A stretch of 58,375 nt of DNA, from assembly GCA_013215295.1 (NCBI GenBank), contig JABSOZ010000015.1:1-58375 (forward strand), in the 5' to 3' direction. Positions 16,344 to 25,958 of this stretch are shown one piece after another. Numbering within the stretch: position 1 is the first letter of the stretch; every line of letters begins with the position of its first letter. Origin of the DNA: Colwellia sp. GTDB taxonomy: Bacteria; Pseudomonadota; Gammaproteobacteria; Enterobacterales; Alteromonadaceae. Both the position numbers and the translations under genes were made by a program. Below the pieces are notes generated by a model. That model saw nothing but the letters and a program-made list of their open reading frames with translations. It did no database searches and was not told the DNA's origin.

Positions 16344-17261
16344 ATGCAAATACTGATACTCGGCTCAGCTGCTGGCGGCGGCTTTCCACAATGGAATTGC
16401 CATTGTGCTAACTGCAAAGGGCTGCGACAAGGCACCATTAAAGCAACTGCTAGAACCCAATCATCAATCGCCGTAAGTCCAGATGGTAAAAATTGGGTAC
16501 TGATTAATGCATCTCCGGATATACGACAACAAATCAATCAATCACCGCAACTCTGGCCTGAACAAGGGGCTCGTGGTACCAAGATTCGCGGTGCTATTCT
16601 CACTGACAGTCAAATAGATCACACCACCGGCCTGCTGACCTTAAGAGAAGGTTTGCCGCTTGATATCTATTGTACTGACGTGGTTCATGAAGATCTATCA
16701 GCAGCTTTTCCATTATTTAACATGCTGACTCATTGGCGTGGTGGCCTTACGTATCAACAAATAGGCACCGATCATCGACATTCGTTTACCGTTGGTGGTG
16801 TTGCAGGTATTGAATTTTATCCGGTGGTGCTCGAATCAAACGCCCCGCCGTATTCTCGCTATCGCGATAAGGTGGTTGCGGGTAACAACATAGGCCTTAA
16901 AATCGTCGATAAAAATACCGGTAAATATCTTTTTTATCTGCCGGGCATTGTGCAAACCAATCCGCTGGTGGATGAGATGCTGAGCGAGGCTACCTGCGTG
17001 CTAATGGATGGTACATTGTGGCTCGACGATGAAATGATCGCGCAAGGTGTTGGCAGTAAACTAGGCTCTGAGATGGGACATCTGCCGGTTAACGGCGAGT
17101 TTGGTAGCGTAGCGTTGCTTAATCGATTTAACATCGAGCGCAAGATACTCATTCACATCAATAACACCAATCCGATACTGAACGAAGAATCGTCCCAGCA
17201 TCAGTTTGTACTGGACAATGGCGTCGAGATTGCAACCGATGGCATGGAAATAACGATCTAG
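16344..17261 (+). CDS. pqqB: PQQ biosynthesis protein PqqB
   Basis: A 305-residue metallo-beta-lactamase-fold protein of normal PqqB length. It begins MQILILGSAAGGGFPQWNCH, followed by CANCKG, the conserved PqqB start with the zinc-binding cysteines. The altered metal ligand segment DSQIDHTTGLL and the C-terminal HINNTNPIL are also PqqB-specific. PqqB is thought to be an iron hydroxylase acting on the excised crosslinked Glu-Tyr dipeptide. It is the first gene after the pqqA pair and the hairpin, 24 bases before pqqC, so it likely starts the low-level distal transcript. Confidence 0.96.
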   Translation: MQILILGSAAGGGFPQWNCHCANCKGLRQGTIKATARTQSSIAVSPDGKNWVLINASPDIRQQINQSPQLWPEQGARGTKIRGAILTDSQIDHTTGLLTLREGLPLDIYCTDVVHEDLSAAFPLFNMLTHWRGGLTYQQIGTDHRHSFTVGGVAGIEFYPVVLESNAPPYSRYRDKVVAGNNIGLKIVDKNTGKYLFYLPGIVQTNPLVDEMLSEATCVLMDGTLWLDDEMIAQGVGSKLGSEMGHLPVNGEFGSVALLNRFNIERKILIHINNTNPILNEESSQHQFVLDNGVEIATDGMEITI

Positions 17262-17285
17262 CAATAAAGAGTAGGAACAGACATT

Positions 17286-18035
17286 ATGGAAGCATGGACT
17301 AGAGCAGAGTTTGAACAAAAACTTAGAGATAAAGGACAACTCTATCACATTTACCATCCATTTCATGTCGCAATGCACGAAGGCCAATGCACTGTAGAGC
17401 AAATTCGAGGTTGGGTTGCCAACCGATTTTACTACCAGTTAAATATTCCAATTAAAGATGCTGCCATCTTGGCCAATTGTCGAGATATGAAAGTTCGGCG
17501 CCTATGGGTCCAGCGATTACTCGATCACGATGGTTGTGTAGGAGATGATACGTTAGGCGGTATTGAAGCATGGCTCAAGCTGGGCGAAGCTGTTGGTTTG
17601 GACCGACAAGACTTGTTAGACGAAAAATATGTCTTGCCAGGAGTCAGGTTTGCCGTTGATGCTTATGTTAATTTTGCGCGAAGAGCCAGCTGGCAAGAAG
17701 CTGCGTGTTCATCATTAACCGAGATGTTTGCGCCTCAGATCCATCAAAGCCGTCTCGATAGTTGGCCCAAAAATTATCCGTGGATTAAAAGTGAAGGGCT
17801 GAGCTATTTCCAGATGCGGCTGTCACAAGCTCGGCGTGACGTCTGTCATGGCTTGGAAATAACCTTAGATCACTTTACCACGCGCGAACAACAAGAACAT
17901 GGTCTGAACATTCTACAATTTAAGCTCGACATCCTGTGGAGCATGCTCGACTCTATGTCATTAGCCTACCAACAAAACCGTGCTCCTTATCAAGGGCTAG
18001 TCGATAATCCTATTTACCATAAAGGGATTTTTTAA
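17286..18035 (+). CDS. pqqC: Pyrroloquinoline-quinone synthase PqqC
   Basis: A 249-residue all-helical oxidase that performs the last step, ring closure and eight-electron oxidation of AHQQ to PQQ with O2. It has the TenA-like fold, with family segments [37 protein letters not shown] and [14 protein letters not shown] that include the His/Tyr/Arg active-site residues. Length matches the family. It is adjacent to pqqD without a spacer (stop at 18035, ATG at 18036), indicating translational coupling. Confidence 0.96.
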   Translation: MEAWTRAEFEQKLRDKGQLYHIYHPFHVAMHEGQCTVEQIRGWVANRFYYQLNIPIKDAAILANCRDMKVRRLWVQRLLDHDGCVGDDTLGGIEAWLKLGEAVGLDRQDLLDEKYVLPGVRFAVDAYVNFARRASWQEAACSSLTEMFAPQIHQSRLDSWPKNYPWIKSEGLSYFQMRLSQARRDVCHGLEITLDHFTTREQQEHGLNILQFKLDILWSMLDSMSLAYQQNRAPYQGLVDNPIYHKGIF

Positions 18036-18311
18036 ATGAGTGAACAAACAATGATCCCAAGTCTTAATTCGATGTTTCGATTTCAATATGAGCAGGCCCA
18101 AGGCTGCCATGTGTTGTTATTTCCCGAAGGTATGGTTAAATTAAATGATAGTGCTAGCGAAATTATCAAACTCATTGACGGTGACAGCAGTGTCGAACAA
18201 ATAGTTAAGTTGCTTGCTGCAAAGTTTCCTGAGGCAGGCGATTTAACTGATGATGTTGCTGAATTTTTAATCACAGCAGTTGAAAAGAAATGGATCTACT
18301 ATGGCGATTAA
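18036..18311 (+). CDS. pqqD: PqqA-binding chaperone PqqD
   Basis: A 91-residue peptide-recognition protein (RRE fold) that binds PqqA and presents it to the radical SAM enzyme PqqE. The conserved pieces are [20 protein letters not shown], then [16 protein letters not shown] and a C-terminal helix with the hydrophobic [14 protein letters not shown]. The start directly follows the pqqC stop. Its last 11 bases overlap pqqE (ATGGCGATTAA), so the two partner proteins are coupled in translation. Confidence 0.95.
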   Translation: MSEQTMIPSLNSMFRFQYEQAQGCHVLLFPEGMVKLNDSASEIIKLIDGDSSVEQIVKLLAAKFPEAGDLTDDVAEFLITAVEKKWIYYGD

Positions 18312-19437
18312 ACAATTAAGTGAAACTCAGCAGAAAGTAGGGCCTCCGTTGTGGCTGCTCGCCGAGCTAACCTATGATTGTCCACTGCATTGCCCCTATT
18401 GTTCCAACCCGACAGTATTGGGCGACAAAAAGGATGAGCTTAATACCGAGCAATGGCTAAAAGTATTGACCGAAGCACGTGTTATGGGAGCTGTGCAACT
18501 CGGATTTTCTGGTGGTGAACCGCTATTACGAAAAGATCTGGAGATAATGGTTAAACACGGCAGAGAGTTAGGCTTCTATACTAACCTTATCACCTCTGGT
18601 ATCGGCTTAACTGAAAAACGAATAGCTAAATTAAAACAAGCCGGTCTTGATCATATTCAAATCAGCTTTCAAGGCGCCGATCCTGTTGTTAACGATGCAA
18701 TTGCCGGACGTGGTAACGCCTATCAACAAAAATTTAAAATGGCCCAAGCGGTTAAAGCGCAGGGTTATCCGATGGTGTTAAATTTTGTCATTTCAAAGCA
18801 AAATATTAGCCAGATGGCTGATATATTACGCTTAAGCTGTGAACTTGCAGCTGACTATGTCGAGCTTGCTACCGCGCAATATTATGGTTGGGCCTATCAC
18901 AATCGCGACCATTTATTACCGACACAAGAAGAGCTAATAGAAGCCGAACGCATCGTCAACGAATTTCGTCAGCAACAGCAGGGCAAAGGGCCACAATTCA
19001 TTTTTGTCACGCCAGATTATTATGAGCAACGGCCCAAGGCCTGTATGAACGGTTGGGGCTCTACATTCTTAACGGTTACGCCCGATGGTAGTGCCTTGCC
19101 TTGTCATAGTGCTAAGATGCTGCCGCTCACATTTCCTAACGTCAAAGATAAGTCGATAGGTGATATTTGGCGTAAGGATTTTTCCTTTGATTATTTTCGC
19201 GGCGATAGTTGGATGCCACAGCCTTGCCAAAGTTGCGATGAAAAAGAAAAAGATTTTGGCGGCTGTCGCTGTCAGGCATTCATGTTAACCGGCGACATGC
19301 ATAAAACTGACCCTGTGTGTAGCAAGTCTCCTGATCATCATCTTATCGAACAGGCGATAACCAGCGCTAAAACACCTTCAGCGCCATTAATCATGCGGGT
19401 AAATGATCAGCAAGAAATAGCGCGAATAAAACTATGA
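18301..19437 (+). CDS. pqqE: PqqA peptide cyclase PqqE (radical SAM)
   Basis: A 378-residue radical SAM enzyme forming the C-C crosslink between Glu and Tyr of PqqA. The cluster-binding CPLHCPYC gives Cys27, Cys31 and Cys34, and [12 protein letters not shown] is the SAM-binding glycine motif. The SPASM part for auxiliary clusters is visible as [16 protein letters not shown] then [10 protein letters not shown] and [18 protein letters not shown] chose ATG at 18301, which begins MAIKQLSE like other PqqE proteins. A TTG at 18280 would add seven residues but reads out of the pqqD coding end with no better ribosome site. It overlaps pqqF-position gene by ATGA. Confidence 0.95.
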   Translation: MAIKQLSETQQKVGPPLWLLAELTYDCPLHCPYCSNPTVLGDKKDELNTEQWLKVLTEARVMGAVQLGFSGGEPLLRKDLEIMVKHGRELGFYTNLITSGIGLTEKRIAKLKQAGLDHIQISFQGADPVVNDAIAGRGNAYQQKFKMAQAVKAQGYPMVLNFVISKQNISQMADILRLSCELAADYVELATAQYYGWAYHNRDHLLPTQEELIEAERIVNEFRQQQQGKGPQFIFVTPDYYEQRPKACMNGWGSTFLTVTPDGSALPCHSAKMLPLTFPNVKDKSIGDIWRKDFSFDYFRGDSWMPQPCQSCDEKEKDFGGCRCQAFMLTGDMHKTDPVCSKSPDHHLIEQAITSAKTPSAPLIMRVNDQQEIARIKL

Positions 19438-21227
19438 CAGGGCAGCCCATCTCAATGGACGCTGGCTCATCTTACTTTATTCACCAATGCGGTTTAAAGC
19501 AGCGCAATATCGTTAATAATGACGGATATTGCGCACTGTTTATTGTCAATACTCCCGCGTTTGATGACAGTGGTGTTGGCCATGCGGTTGAACATTTTGT
19601 CTTCAGGCGTAGCAAAACCTTTAACGAAGCCTCGACATTATTCCAACTTACCTCACTTACCGACTTAACCATCAACGCCTCTACCTGCTCAAGAGTGACT
19701 TATTTTCATTGTCAATGTCAGTGCCAAGAAACGTTTGAACTTGGTTTACGTTATTTACTCAGTGGTCTTATAAAACCATTGTTTTGCGACAGCGACTTAA
19801 AAGATGAGATCCATGATGGTGCTAATTGCGGTGTAATTTATCGAGAATTATCGGGCTCACAACTTGATGTCATCGCCCGTCGTCAAGCCCAGATAGATAT
19901 AAGTGATACTTCAGCTGAGCGAACTCACCAATACGGTGGAGATAGCCGATTCATCTCCAAGATAACAACGGATGATTTAAAAAAATACCATGCCCAGCAT
20001 TACCACCCAAAAGCTATCACCCTAGTGACAGCTAACGTCAGTACCTCGCTGGTTTCTACATTATTAGAACCAATTATTTTCGATAATTGCGGTGAGACCA
20101 CCGTCGAACCACAGCAAAAATACCGACCAAGGCAACAGCAACGGCCACACCAATTCGAACGGGGAAAGCTGCTGGCACGGTGGTGGCTAAACCCCCTTTA
20201 TTTTGGCTATTTCGAGTGTCATTATTCAACGATTACCAGTTTGCTACTCTCAATAAATGCCGAGTTGACACCACCGCAATTAAATCTAAATAAGAACGGA
20301 CAGTTTGCGCTCAATGTGATTGTAAACGAGAAAAATACTGAGATTATATCGGCTGTTTTAAAGCAGTTTATAGTCGATAATCCGCCGACAAAATATTCAA
20401 CTGCTGTTACGCTAGAAAAATTACACGACAGTAAATATTCTCCGGAAATTAATCGTTTACTGGAAGTCTATGACGCCAATCAGTCCGAGTTAGCGCTGCC
20501 AAGTAGATTAACCATCGGTGTGCCAACATTGCATCGTCTAACGGCAGTAGAACATCAATATATTCCTGAAAATATCGTTAAGCAAACGTTACTCAAACCT
20601 GTTAGTCAGCGGTTACACGAACCATTAGTTGAGCTGTCGCACAAAATCAAGCAAATGAAGCCACCCCAATCTTATTCTACTAACAATAAGCAGCGAACTT
20701 CTGCTATCCCAAAATTACTGAATTCGTTATATCTAAAGGCGGTTGTGCAACTGGGTGATGTTGTCGACCGTCGCAATGTCAACGACGCCGTGTGCTTAGG
20801 AGTGTCCGTAGCATTCGATCTGAACCATTGTGTGATGGTGACGCAGCTTGCTAGCAAAAATAGCGTACTGGCAGTTCTCGCCAGTTATATTATTGGCGCT
20901 TATCCACCATTTTTAGCCCCTCGTATTCAAGGGCATTGTTATTTAGTGGCGGTAAAATATCTCGAAGCCAGTGACCATTTAGTTGTTTTTAGCGCACTGG
21001 ATGTTTCTCCAGCGATTAGGCTTGATACCATTAATCAGTCTATATTTTTATTGAGTCAGGATGTTAAATTTATTACCGAATCTTTAACGCTAGCAAAAAT
21101 AAAACTTTCAGGTTATTACCCTCAACTTTTTTCGGAAGCTAGCGAAATTTCACCTTCCACACTTGTAAAGTTTTTACATGAACAGAGCGAGAAAACAATT
21201 AGCGAAATCAACCATTGTTGTCGCTAA
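19434..21227 (+). CDS. pqqF: M16-family metallopeptidase in the PqqF position
   Basis: A 597-residue protein of the insulinase/M16 family. The inverted zinc motif HAVEH is at residues 50-54 ([20 protein letters not shown]), with a candidate third ligand in YREL (Glu138). An N-terminal M16 fold and weaker repeated domains follow. In other bacteria PqqF (with PqqG) releases the crosslinked dipeptide from PqqA. Position after pqqE with a 4-base ATGA overlap supports that job here. It is shorter than the ~760-residue PqqF of Klebsiella/Pseudomonas, which suggests loss of the last M16 repeat. A curious HCQCQCQ stretch occurs near residue 98. The gene symbol rests on position and family rather than close similarity. 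Confidence 0.75.
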   Translation: MTGQPISMDAGSSYFIHQCGLKQRNIVNNDGYCALFIVNTPAFDDSGVGHAVEHFVFRRSKTFNEASTLFQLTSLTDLTINASTCSRVTYFHCQCQCQETFELGLRYLLSGLIKPLFCDSDLKDEIHDGANCGVIYRELSGSQLDVIARRQAQIDISDTSAERTHQYGGDSRFISKITTDDLKKYHAQHYHPKAITLVTANVSTSLVSTLLEPIIFDNCGETTVEPQQKYRPRQQQRPHQFERGKLLARWWLNPLYFGYFECHYSTITSLLLSINAELTPPQLNLNKNGQFALNVIVNEKNTEIISAVLKQFIVDNPPTKYSTAVTLEKLHDSKYSPEINRLLEVYDANQSELALPSRLTIGVPTLHRLTAVEHQYIPENIVKQTLLKPVSQRLHEPLVELSHKIKQMKPPQSYSTNNKQRTSAIPKLLNSLYLKAVVQLGDVVDRRNVNDAVCLGVSVAFDLNHCVMVTQLASKNSVLAVLASYIIGAYPPFLAPRIQGHCYLVAVKYLEASDHLVVFSALDVSPAIRLDTINQSIFLLSQDVKFITESLTLAKIKLSGYYPQLFSEASEISPSTLVKFLHEQSEKTISEINHCCR

Positions 21228-22141
21228 TAATCTTTAACTGTTGTAATTGTGCAATAAGGGCATCAAAGACATTTTGATTATTAATTCTCATATGCAGAAT
21301 GGCTGGTCGTTATTAACTAGATTCTATCTGATAAAAACTTTCCTATTCTATTGAATTGGAAAAATAAATAAAGTAGACAATCTGGTTTTGGTTTCTGATT
21401 TATAGCTTCTATCGCGCTCAAGGGCCGATTGCGCCACAGAGTATTTAATCTAAAAGTTACAACAACAGAGCATAATCAAACGAAAATAATTTAATGCTAA
21501 TAAAAGTAATTGAACATTTTGGTTGCTAATTCAGATGTAAGTTATTGTTCTCAAATGACTGGTGAATTAAGTCGTGACAGTTCGGATCTCTCCATCGCAC
21601 CAATATTAGCTTCGACAAGAACCGATAAATACCGGAATGACCTATTGAAACAAGGCGTTTCTGTTTTTTATGTCTTAACTCTTCAGTTGAATTTTCATAA
21701 TATCTGATACCTTTCGCAACTTCAAAACTTACACTGGGTTTTGTGAATAAGGGAGCGTCACTAAAATGGTAAGAGTCAAACCAACGAGAACTAATAGTTG
21801 CTTATTGAATTACTATCGTACAGTTACAAAAAAGCGCAATGTTTTTGATGTTCCACTTCAATGTGGAAAATTAAGTACAGTATCTGCAGAACCTGTAATA
21901 TTTGGTGTTACTGTTAAAACTCTTTTAGCTAATAGGTCTGATGGATCTTTTATTTACACGGTAAGTTAAGAGCCACTTTATCAATAAAATCACAAAATAT
22001 TATCCCTCCATAATATATACACATTCTTAAGTTAAGATTCGTCAAATCATCCCATTAATGTAAATTTAGGGGGATGGATAATTTTAACTTCGTCTGTTTT
22101 AAGCGAAATTTTGTAATATATTTAGTGAGAAGTTTAACATT
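21228..22141. other. Gene-poor region after the pqq operon
   Basis: About 900 bases. The only frame with a plausible ribosome site is 21766-21969. A TTG-initiated frame at 21510-21707 is not convincing. No terminator of note or RNA gene is recognised. Confidence 0.4.
21766..21969 (+). CDS. Small hypothetical protein, doubtful
   Basis: A 67-residue frame beginning MVRVKPTRTNSCLL. GGGAG lies about ten bases before the ATG, a usable ribosome site. The peptide is basic, has no membrane segment or known motif, and nothing like it is recognised. It lies in a poor region between the pqq operon and an M50 protease. It may be a relic or chance frame. Confidence 0.25.
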   Translation: MVRVKPTRTNSCLLNYYRTVTKKRNVFDVPLQCGKLSTVSAEPVIFGVTVKTLLANRSDGSFIYTVS

Positions 22142-22450
22142 ATGGTTCAATTAGACCGTAAGCTGTTGGAAGAGTTAACTTATTTGACAGAAAGAAGGCT
22201 TCAATGCGTTAAGAAAATCAAATGTTATGACAAATTAAGTCTGGCGCAAAAGTTTTCCGTGTCAAAACTATCACAGTTTGGTTATGATCTTCTTTATGTA
22301 AGGAAAGAAGCTTATGGGCTAATAGCTCTACTGAAAAATCGCACTACTTTTGTCACGGTATGCCATTTGGGGGAAATAAATACCAGCCCCAATATATTGA
22401 TGAGAGCAGATTCGAGGACTAAGGATGTTAAATTGGGCGTTCCATTATAA
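22142..22450 (+). CDS. Hypothetical protein, 102 residues
   Basis: Not recognised. The peptide (MVQLDRKLLEELTYLTERRL at its start) is predicted to be largely helical, basic and soluble, with no signal peptide. GAGAAG lies about ten bases upstream of the ATG. The amino-acid balance is that of a real protein: amphipathic leucine spacing in the first 60 residues and a SLAQKFSVSKLSQFGYDLL segment. It stands alone, with a perfect hairpin 50 bases downstream (22502-22524). Function unknown. Confidence 0.45.
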   Translation: MVQLDRKLLEELTYLTERRLQCVKKIKCYDKLSLAQKFSVSKLSQFGYDLLYVRKEAYGLIALLKNRTTFVTVCHLGEINTSPNILMRADSRTKDVKLGVPL

Positions 22451-22911
22451 CTTTCTTAGCTCTAAAGTATGCTTCTATTACATCGTTAATCTGTTAGACG
22501 TCTAATCAACTTTTTGTTGATTAGTACCGTTGAATGTTCTACACACCAGAGTATCCCTAGTATTTGTAATAATTAATAAGTGTTTTATTTTTAACGTTTC
22601 CCTTATTAACAACATTAAATTTGTTATTAATAAATTACATAGATGTTATGTTAATTTCTATTATATATTCCTCTCTTTTAAAACCAATAATCACTAACCC
22701 CATTAATTATCAGTAGGTTATGTGTGTGGTGACGGCCTTGATCCTAAACAAATTTGAGTTTATCAAGCAATAACTATCGATGTCCTCAGATAGATTCAAA
22801 AATAAGATGCTCAAGCAGCTAATACTTAATTGGTCATTAACTTAGATAAGCCTTGCTGCATCGTTAAATATAGTGATAATCGAAGAATATTTTTTTAATT
22901 GAGTTTATAAA
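22451..22911. other. Intergenic region with palindrome and hairpin
   Basis: About 460 AT-rich bases. TTAGACGTCTAA (22494-22505) overlaps a perfect 9-bp hairpin CTAATCAAC/GTTGATTAG (22502-22510/22516-22524, loop TTTTT). It may terminate the preceding small gene, but no T-run follows. Confidence 0.45.
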
Positions 22912-23991
22912 TTGCAACTATTAGAAATAGAGTGTTTAGGAAAAACCCTACGGTTAGAAGGTTCAATGGCGGGGTGGCAACAACTATTTTGGGATGAACA
23001 GTGTGTTTCACAAATTAATGCTAGTTCTGACAATGAATCGTTTTCACATCAATTCGCTCTACAAACTGAGCAAGGAGAATTGCGAGTTGCGCTCAATGGC
23101 TCTTTAAAATGGCAGCCTTTTGAACTGCGATTTCAGCTTTCAATCAATGAAGAAATTTTGCATGAGAATACGCTGAATGAAAAAGATATTGAGCAACGTC
23201 AGTCAACTCAAGATCATAAGCAACCGATAAAATTTAGTTTAATTGGCATGGCGGGCCTTGGCTTAAAATTATTGAAAAGCGCTAAAGTCATTAAAGTTTT
23301 GTTTGCTGCGGGCAGTTTAGCGGCCTATAGCTGGTTATTTTCTATTGAGTTTGCAATCGCACTAATTCTTTGTTTAGTTTTTCATGAGTATGGTCATATT
23401 AAAGCAATGAAGTATTTTGGCCTTAAAACCAAAGGCATATATCTCATTCCATTTGTTGGGGGCTTAGCACTTAGCGATGACAAAATTAATACTCGATGGC
23501 AAGACATTGTGATTTCAATAATGGGACCATTTTTTGGTTTAATATTATCTGTCACTTGTTTAATCGGGTATTGGATCACCGATTTAGAAATACTGGCTGG
23601 CTTAGCCGTATTCAATGCGCTACTCAATTTATTTAATATGCTACCTGTCTTGCCATTAGACGGTGGGCATATTCTCAAAAGTATCGCTTTTTCTATTAAC
23701 TCTAAAGTAGGATTAATTGTTTGTATATTAGGGGCCGCTTTAGGTGTTTATATCAGTTATCACTTTGGTTTAGCACTTCTAGGTTTTTTACTTGCTATTG
23801 GGAGTATTGAAATATTCTTTGAATATAAGCGTCGTCATTTAAGTGATCTATTACCGCTTAATCGTTATGCTCAAATTGTTTCAATCTTATGGTATATCAT
23901 TACATTAAGTGGATTAAGCGCGATTATTTGGTTCGTAGGGCAAACCGGAAATGGAGCTTTGTCATTACCCCTTAAAATATTGGGTAGTTAA
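22912..23991 (+). CDS. Site-2-protease-like M50 membrane metalloprotease
   Basis: A 359-residue membrane protein. The zinc motif HEYGH is at residues 158-162 within a hydrophobic helix (LCLVFHEYGHIKAMKYFG), and the third ligand motif LPLDGGH (Asp250) lies in a later helix, as in intramembrane M50 peptidases. About six hydrophobic helices occupy residues 110-345. The first ~95 residues form a soluble, beta-rich domain (LEIECLGKTLRLEGSMAGWQ) of unknown role. The start is TTG at 22912; the first ATG (residue 20) would cut into this domain. It stands alone, so a substrate cannot be guessed from neighbours. Confidence 0.8.
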   Translation: MQLLEIECLGKTLRLEGSMAGWQQLFWDEQCVSQINASSDNESFSHQFALQTEQGELRVALNGSLKWQPFELRFQLSINEEILHENTLNEKDIEQRQSTQDHKQPIKFSLIGMAGLGLKLLKSAKVIKVLFAAGSLAAYSWLFSIEFAIALILCLVFHEYGHIKAMKYFGLKTKGIYLIPFVGGLALSDDKINTRWQDIVISIMGPFFGLILSVTCLIGYWITDLEILAGLAVFNALLNLFNMLPVLPLDGGHILKSIAFSINSKVGLIVCILGAALGVYISYHFGLALLGFLLAIGSIEIFFEYKRRHLSDLLPLNRYAQIVSILWYIITLSGLSAIIWFVGQTGNGALSLPLKILGS

Positions 23992-24062
23992 CGGGGGAAA
24001 TACGATCTAGATTAAAGGTAATATTTTCTCAGTGCATTAATGGCTTTGCTTATTTAAATAAT

Positions 24063-24101
24063 GATGACACTCATACTCTTGTGTGTTGAATGGGTGTCAT
24101 C
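24063..24101. terminator. Hairpin terminator between convergent genes
   Basis: GATGACACTCAT (24063-24074) pairs over 12 positions, with one G-U, with ATGGGTGTCATC (24090-24101). It lies between the converging M50 gene and DUF3334-like gene and could serve both. Confidence 0.55.
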
Positions 24102-24191
24102 GTTAAATTATAGTGAGAAATTAAAGCAGTTTAATGAAAAACAGTAAGGCGCAATTCAAAGGTAAACTTTAATGTATTTATTAAGGTTTTG

Positions 24192-24881
24192 TTATAATCC
24201 GAGTGATGCCATAAAGTCATCATCCGCCTCATCTTCTATGATAGGCGTTTTTTTAGCTTCAGCCATTTCCTTAACTGATCGCTCTAATATTTCATCAGGG
24301 TCTATGTTTTCTTCTGCATCAAACTCACGAAGTTGAATGAATTCAGTCTTATCCATTGCAAATTCCAAATAAAATATCTTGTTGGTCGCAGTGGAAAAAG
24401 TGACCCTTCGCATTTGTGGCCTGTCCATAGCCGTATCAACAGAAATTTGAACCAATTTAGTAATAGTCATCATTTTTGGTTGGCTTTGGGTAATATGAGT
24501 TTGCAGTTTCTCTCTTACTTTAAAGGTAAAGTCACCCACCATTTGGTTCGTTAATTCGCCTAAAACATTCGCGACATCGTCAGACATATGGCTCTGTGAA
24601 ATTTCAGATTCAGGCATGCCCATATTACGCATATAATCCTGATAAATTTCCAAAGCTGCATCACTGGTATAGTTTGTTACCACTAAGCCATTAAATCCAC
24701 CGTCAAACAGCACGAAACTTGAAACATCTGGTCTGAGGCAAGTTTTCGTTATTTTTTGTACCATGGCCGAATAGGTAATATCATTGCCACTGGCTTTACT
24801 CAGTATTTCACAAACCGATTCACACAGTGTAATAAGTACTTGATCCGTGTTTATTGTTTTATTTTTTAAAGTTCTGTTCAC
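24192..24881 (-). CDS. DUF3334-family protein, CheX/CheC-like
   Basis: A 229-residue soluble protein matching what I know of DUF3334 proteins of Vibrio, Shewanella and relatives. The segment SDDVANVLGELTNQMVGDF resembles the helix of CheX/CheC/FliY phosphatases (ExxN-like). FVLFDGGFNGLVVTNYT fits the preceding beta strands of that fold. The C-terminus is an acidic tail ending DDDFMASLGL. A chemotaxis or signalling role is inferred from this resemblance only. It is transcribed alone toward the M50 gene. Confidence 0.65.
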   Translation of the reverse strand: MNRTLKNKTINTDQVLITLCESVCEILSKASGNDITYSAMVQKITKTCLRPDVSSFVLFDGGFNGLVVTNYTSDAALEIYQDYMRNMGMPESEISQSHMSDDVANVLGELTNQMVGDFTFKVREKLQTHITQSQPKMMTITKLVQISVDTAMDRPQMRRVTFSTATNKIFYLEFAMDKTEFIQLREFDAEENIDPDEILERSVKEMAEAKKTPIIEDEADDDFMASLGL

Positions 24882-25056
24882 TACGTATGATTCCTTAGAT
24901 TTTAAATTTTTCGCTAACCTAAATTTATTGTAATTATAGCAGAGTTCAATCAGATATCATTCTGGTATTAATAGAAACATTTGTAGTTTTGTATTACAAA
25001 GTTAAATTTAGCTGGATGGGCGTTCAAGTTCCGTCAGTTAGGTTGTCGTGATAAAG

Positions 25057-25091
25057 AGTTAATATTGGATAGTGCCGATGTAATATTAACT
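25057..25091. terminator. Long hairpin downstream of the minus-strand cluster
   Basis: AGTTAATATT (25057-25066) and AATATTAACT (25082-25091) are perfect 10-base inverted repeats with a 15-base loop. TTTC follows on the plus strand. Probably ends the 25142-25843 transcript. Confidence 0.5.
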
Positions 25092-25141
25092 TTTCTATAC
25101 ACACGAAAATAACATCTTGGCAGACGATATGATTTTTCGAA

Positions 25142-25843
25142 TTAGTTTATTTTATTTAATAACTCTTTGATTGGTTTGGCGAAGTAAATAGCGATTAATA
25201 TGAGTCGTTGTAATTCACTGTTCATGACAACGTTTTGGCTTTTACCTAACTTACAAACGGCTAGAATTATTGGTAGACAATGAGTGTTATCTTTTGCTTG
25301 TTGCTTACTTTCAATTTCTATTAATGCCAATAAAGCCGTAAATTCGTGGTGAGGAAGGGCAGTTAAGTTCGGGTTGGAAAATAAATAAACTTCAATAGGC
25401 GTTAAATTTTCTGAATTTCGTTGGCATAGTGCATCGCGTAATGTTTCATTACTGCCAAATAACATCATAGAGCTTAAATAATTAAAGGGGGCTTTGTTTT
25501 CTACTGATTGATTACCCGCAAATAAATAATGCAAAGTATTACGTTGAAGGTGATCTGTTTTTTTAAAATTATCTTGTAATTGTAATGCTGAAGTAAAAAA
25601 GCTTAAGGTATCGGCCGTTTTAATCTGGGTTATAAGTGCAACTGGCAGGTTCTTACTCCCAATTAACTTAGTCGCTAATTGCTGAAAGACATCAAAACTA
25701 GTGATGTCACTCATTCCTTGATGAAATAGGTAGGCTAATTGAGCTACATTTTCAGACTCGTCAGAAGTCCGATAATGTTCTAGTAAGCCAATATTATCAT
25801 TTTTCAACAATAAATTGATCAGTGTCTGAATATGTTGCTTCAT
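25142..25843 (-). CDS. Hypothetical protein, ankyrin-like helical repeats
   Basis: Not clearly recognised. 233 residues, soluble, almost wholly helical, no signal peptide. The segment TDHLQRNTLHYLFAG looks like the start of an ankyrin repeat (D-x-x-G-x-T-x-L-H pattern), and SENLTPIEVYLFSNPN like the next one. A short degenerate ankyrin-type or other alpha-solenoid scaffold is therefore likely. It lies ~115 bases after the sortase gene on the same strand; a link with the sortase system is possible but unsupported. Function unknown. Confidence 0.6.
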   Translation of the reverse strand: MKQHIQTLINLLLKNDNIGLLEHYRTSDESENVAQLAYLFHQGMSDITSFDVFQQLATKLIGSKNLPVALITQIKTADTLSFFTSALQLQDNFKKTDHLQRNTLHYLFAGNQSVENKAPFNYLSSMMLFGSNETLRDALCQRNSENLTPIEVYLFSNPNLTALPHHEFTALLALIEIESKQQAKDNTHCLPIILAVCKLGKSQNVVMNSELQRLILIAIYFAKPIKELLNKIN

Positions 25844-25958
25844 TGTATATATTGTTTAGCCTATAAATTTCAATCAGTGTATACGTTAATAGCATGCTTG
25901 TGTTGTATATTTCAAACAACGTTCAAAGAACAAGTTCCACGTCTTAAGTCTTTTTTAT

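Noticed and set aside
18280-18300. TTG start for pqqE 21 bases upstream of the ATG
   Set aside because: It adds seven residues not typical of PqqE; the ATG at 18301 gives the expected MAIKQLSE start.
21510-21707. 65-residue TTG-initiated frame resembling a response-regulator start
   Set aside because: The likeness is limited to a few residues (NILVANSD), there is no ribosome site, and the frame ends without a fold.
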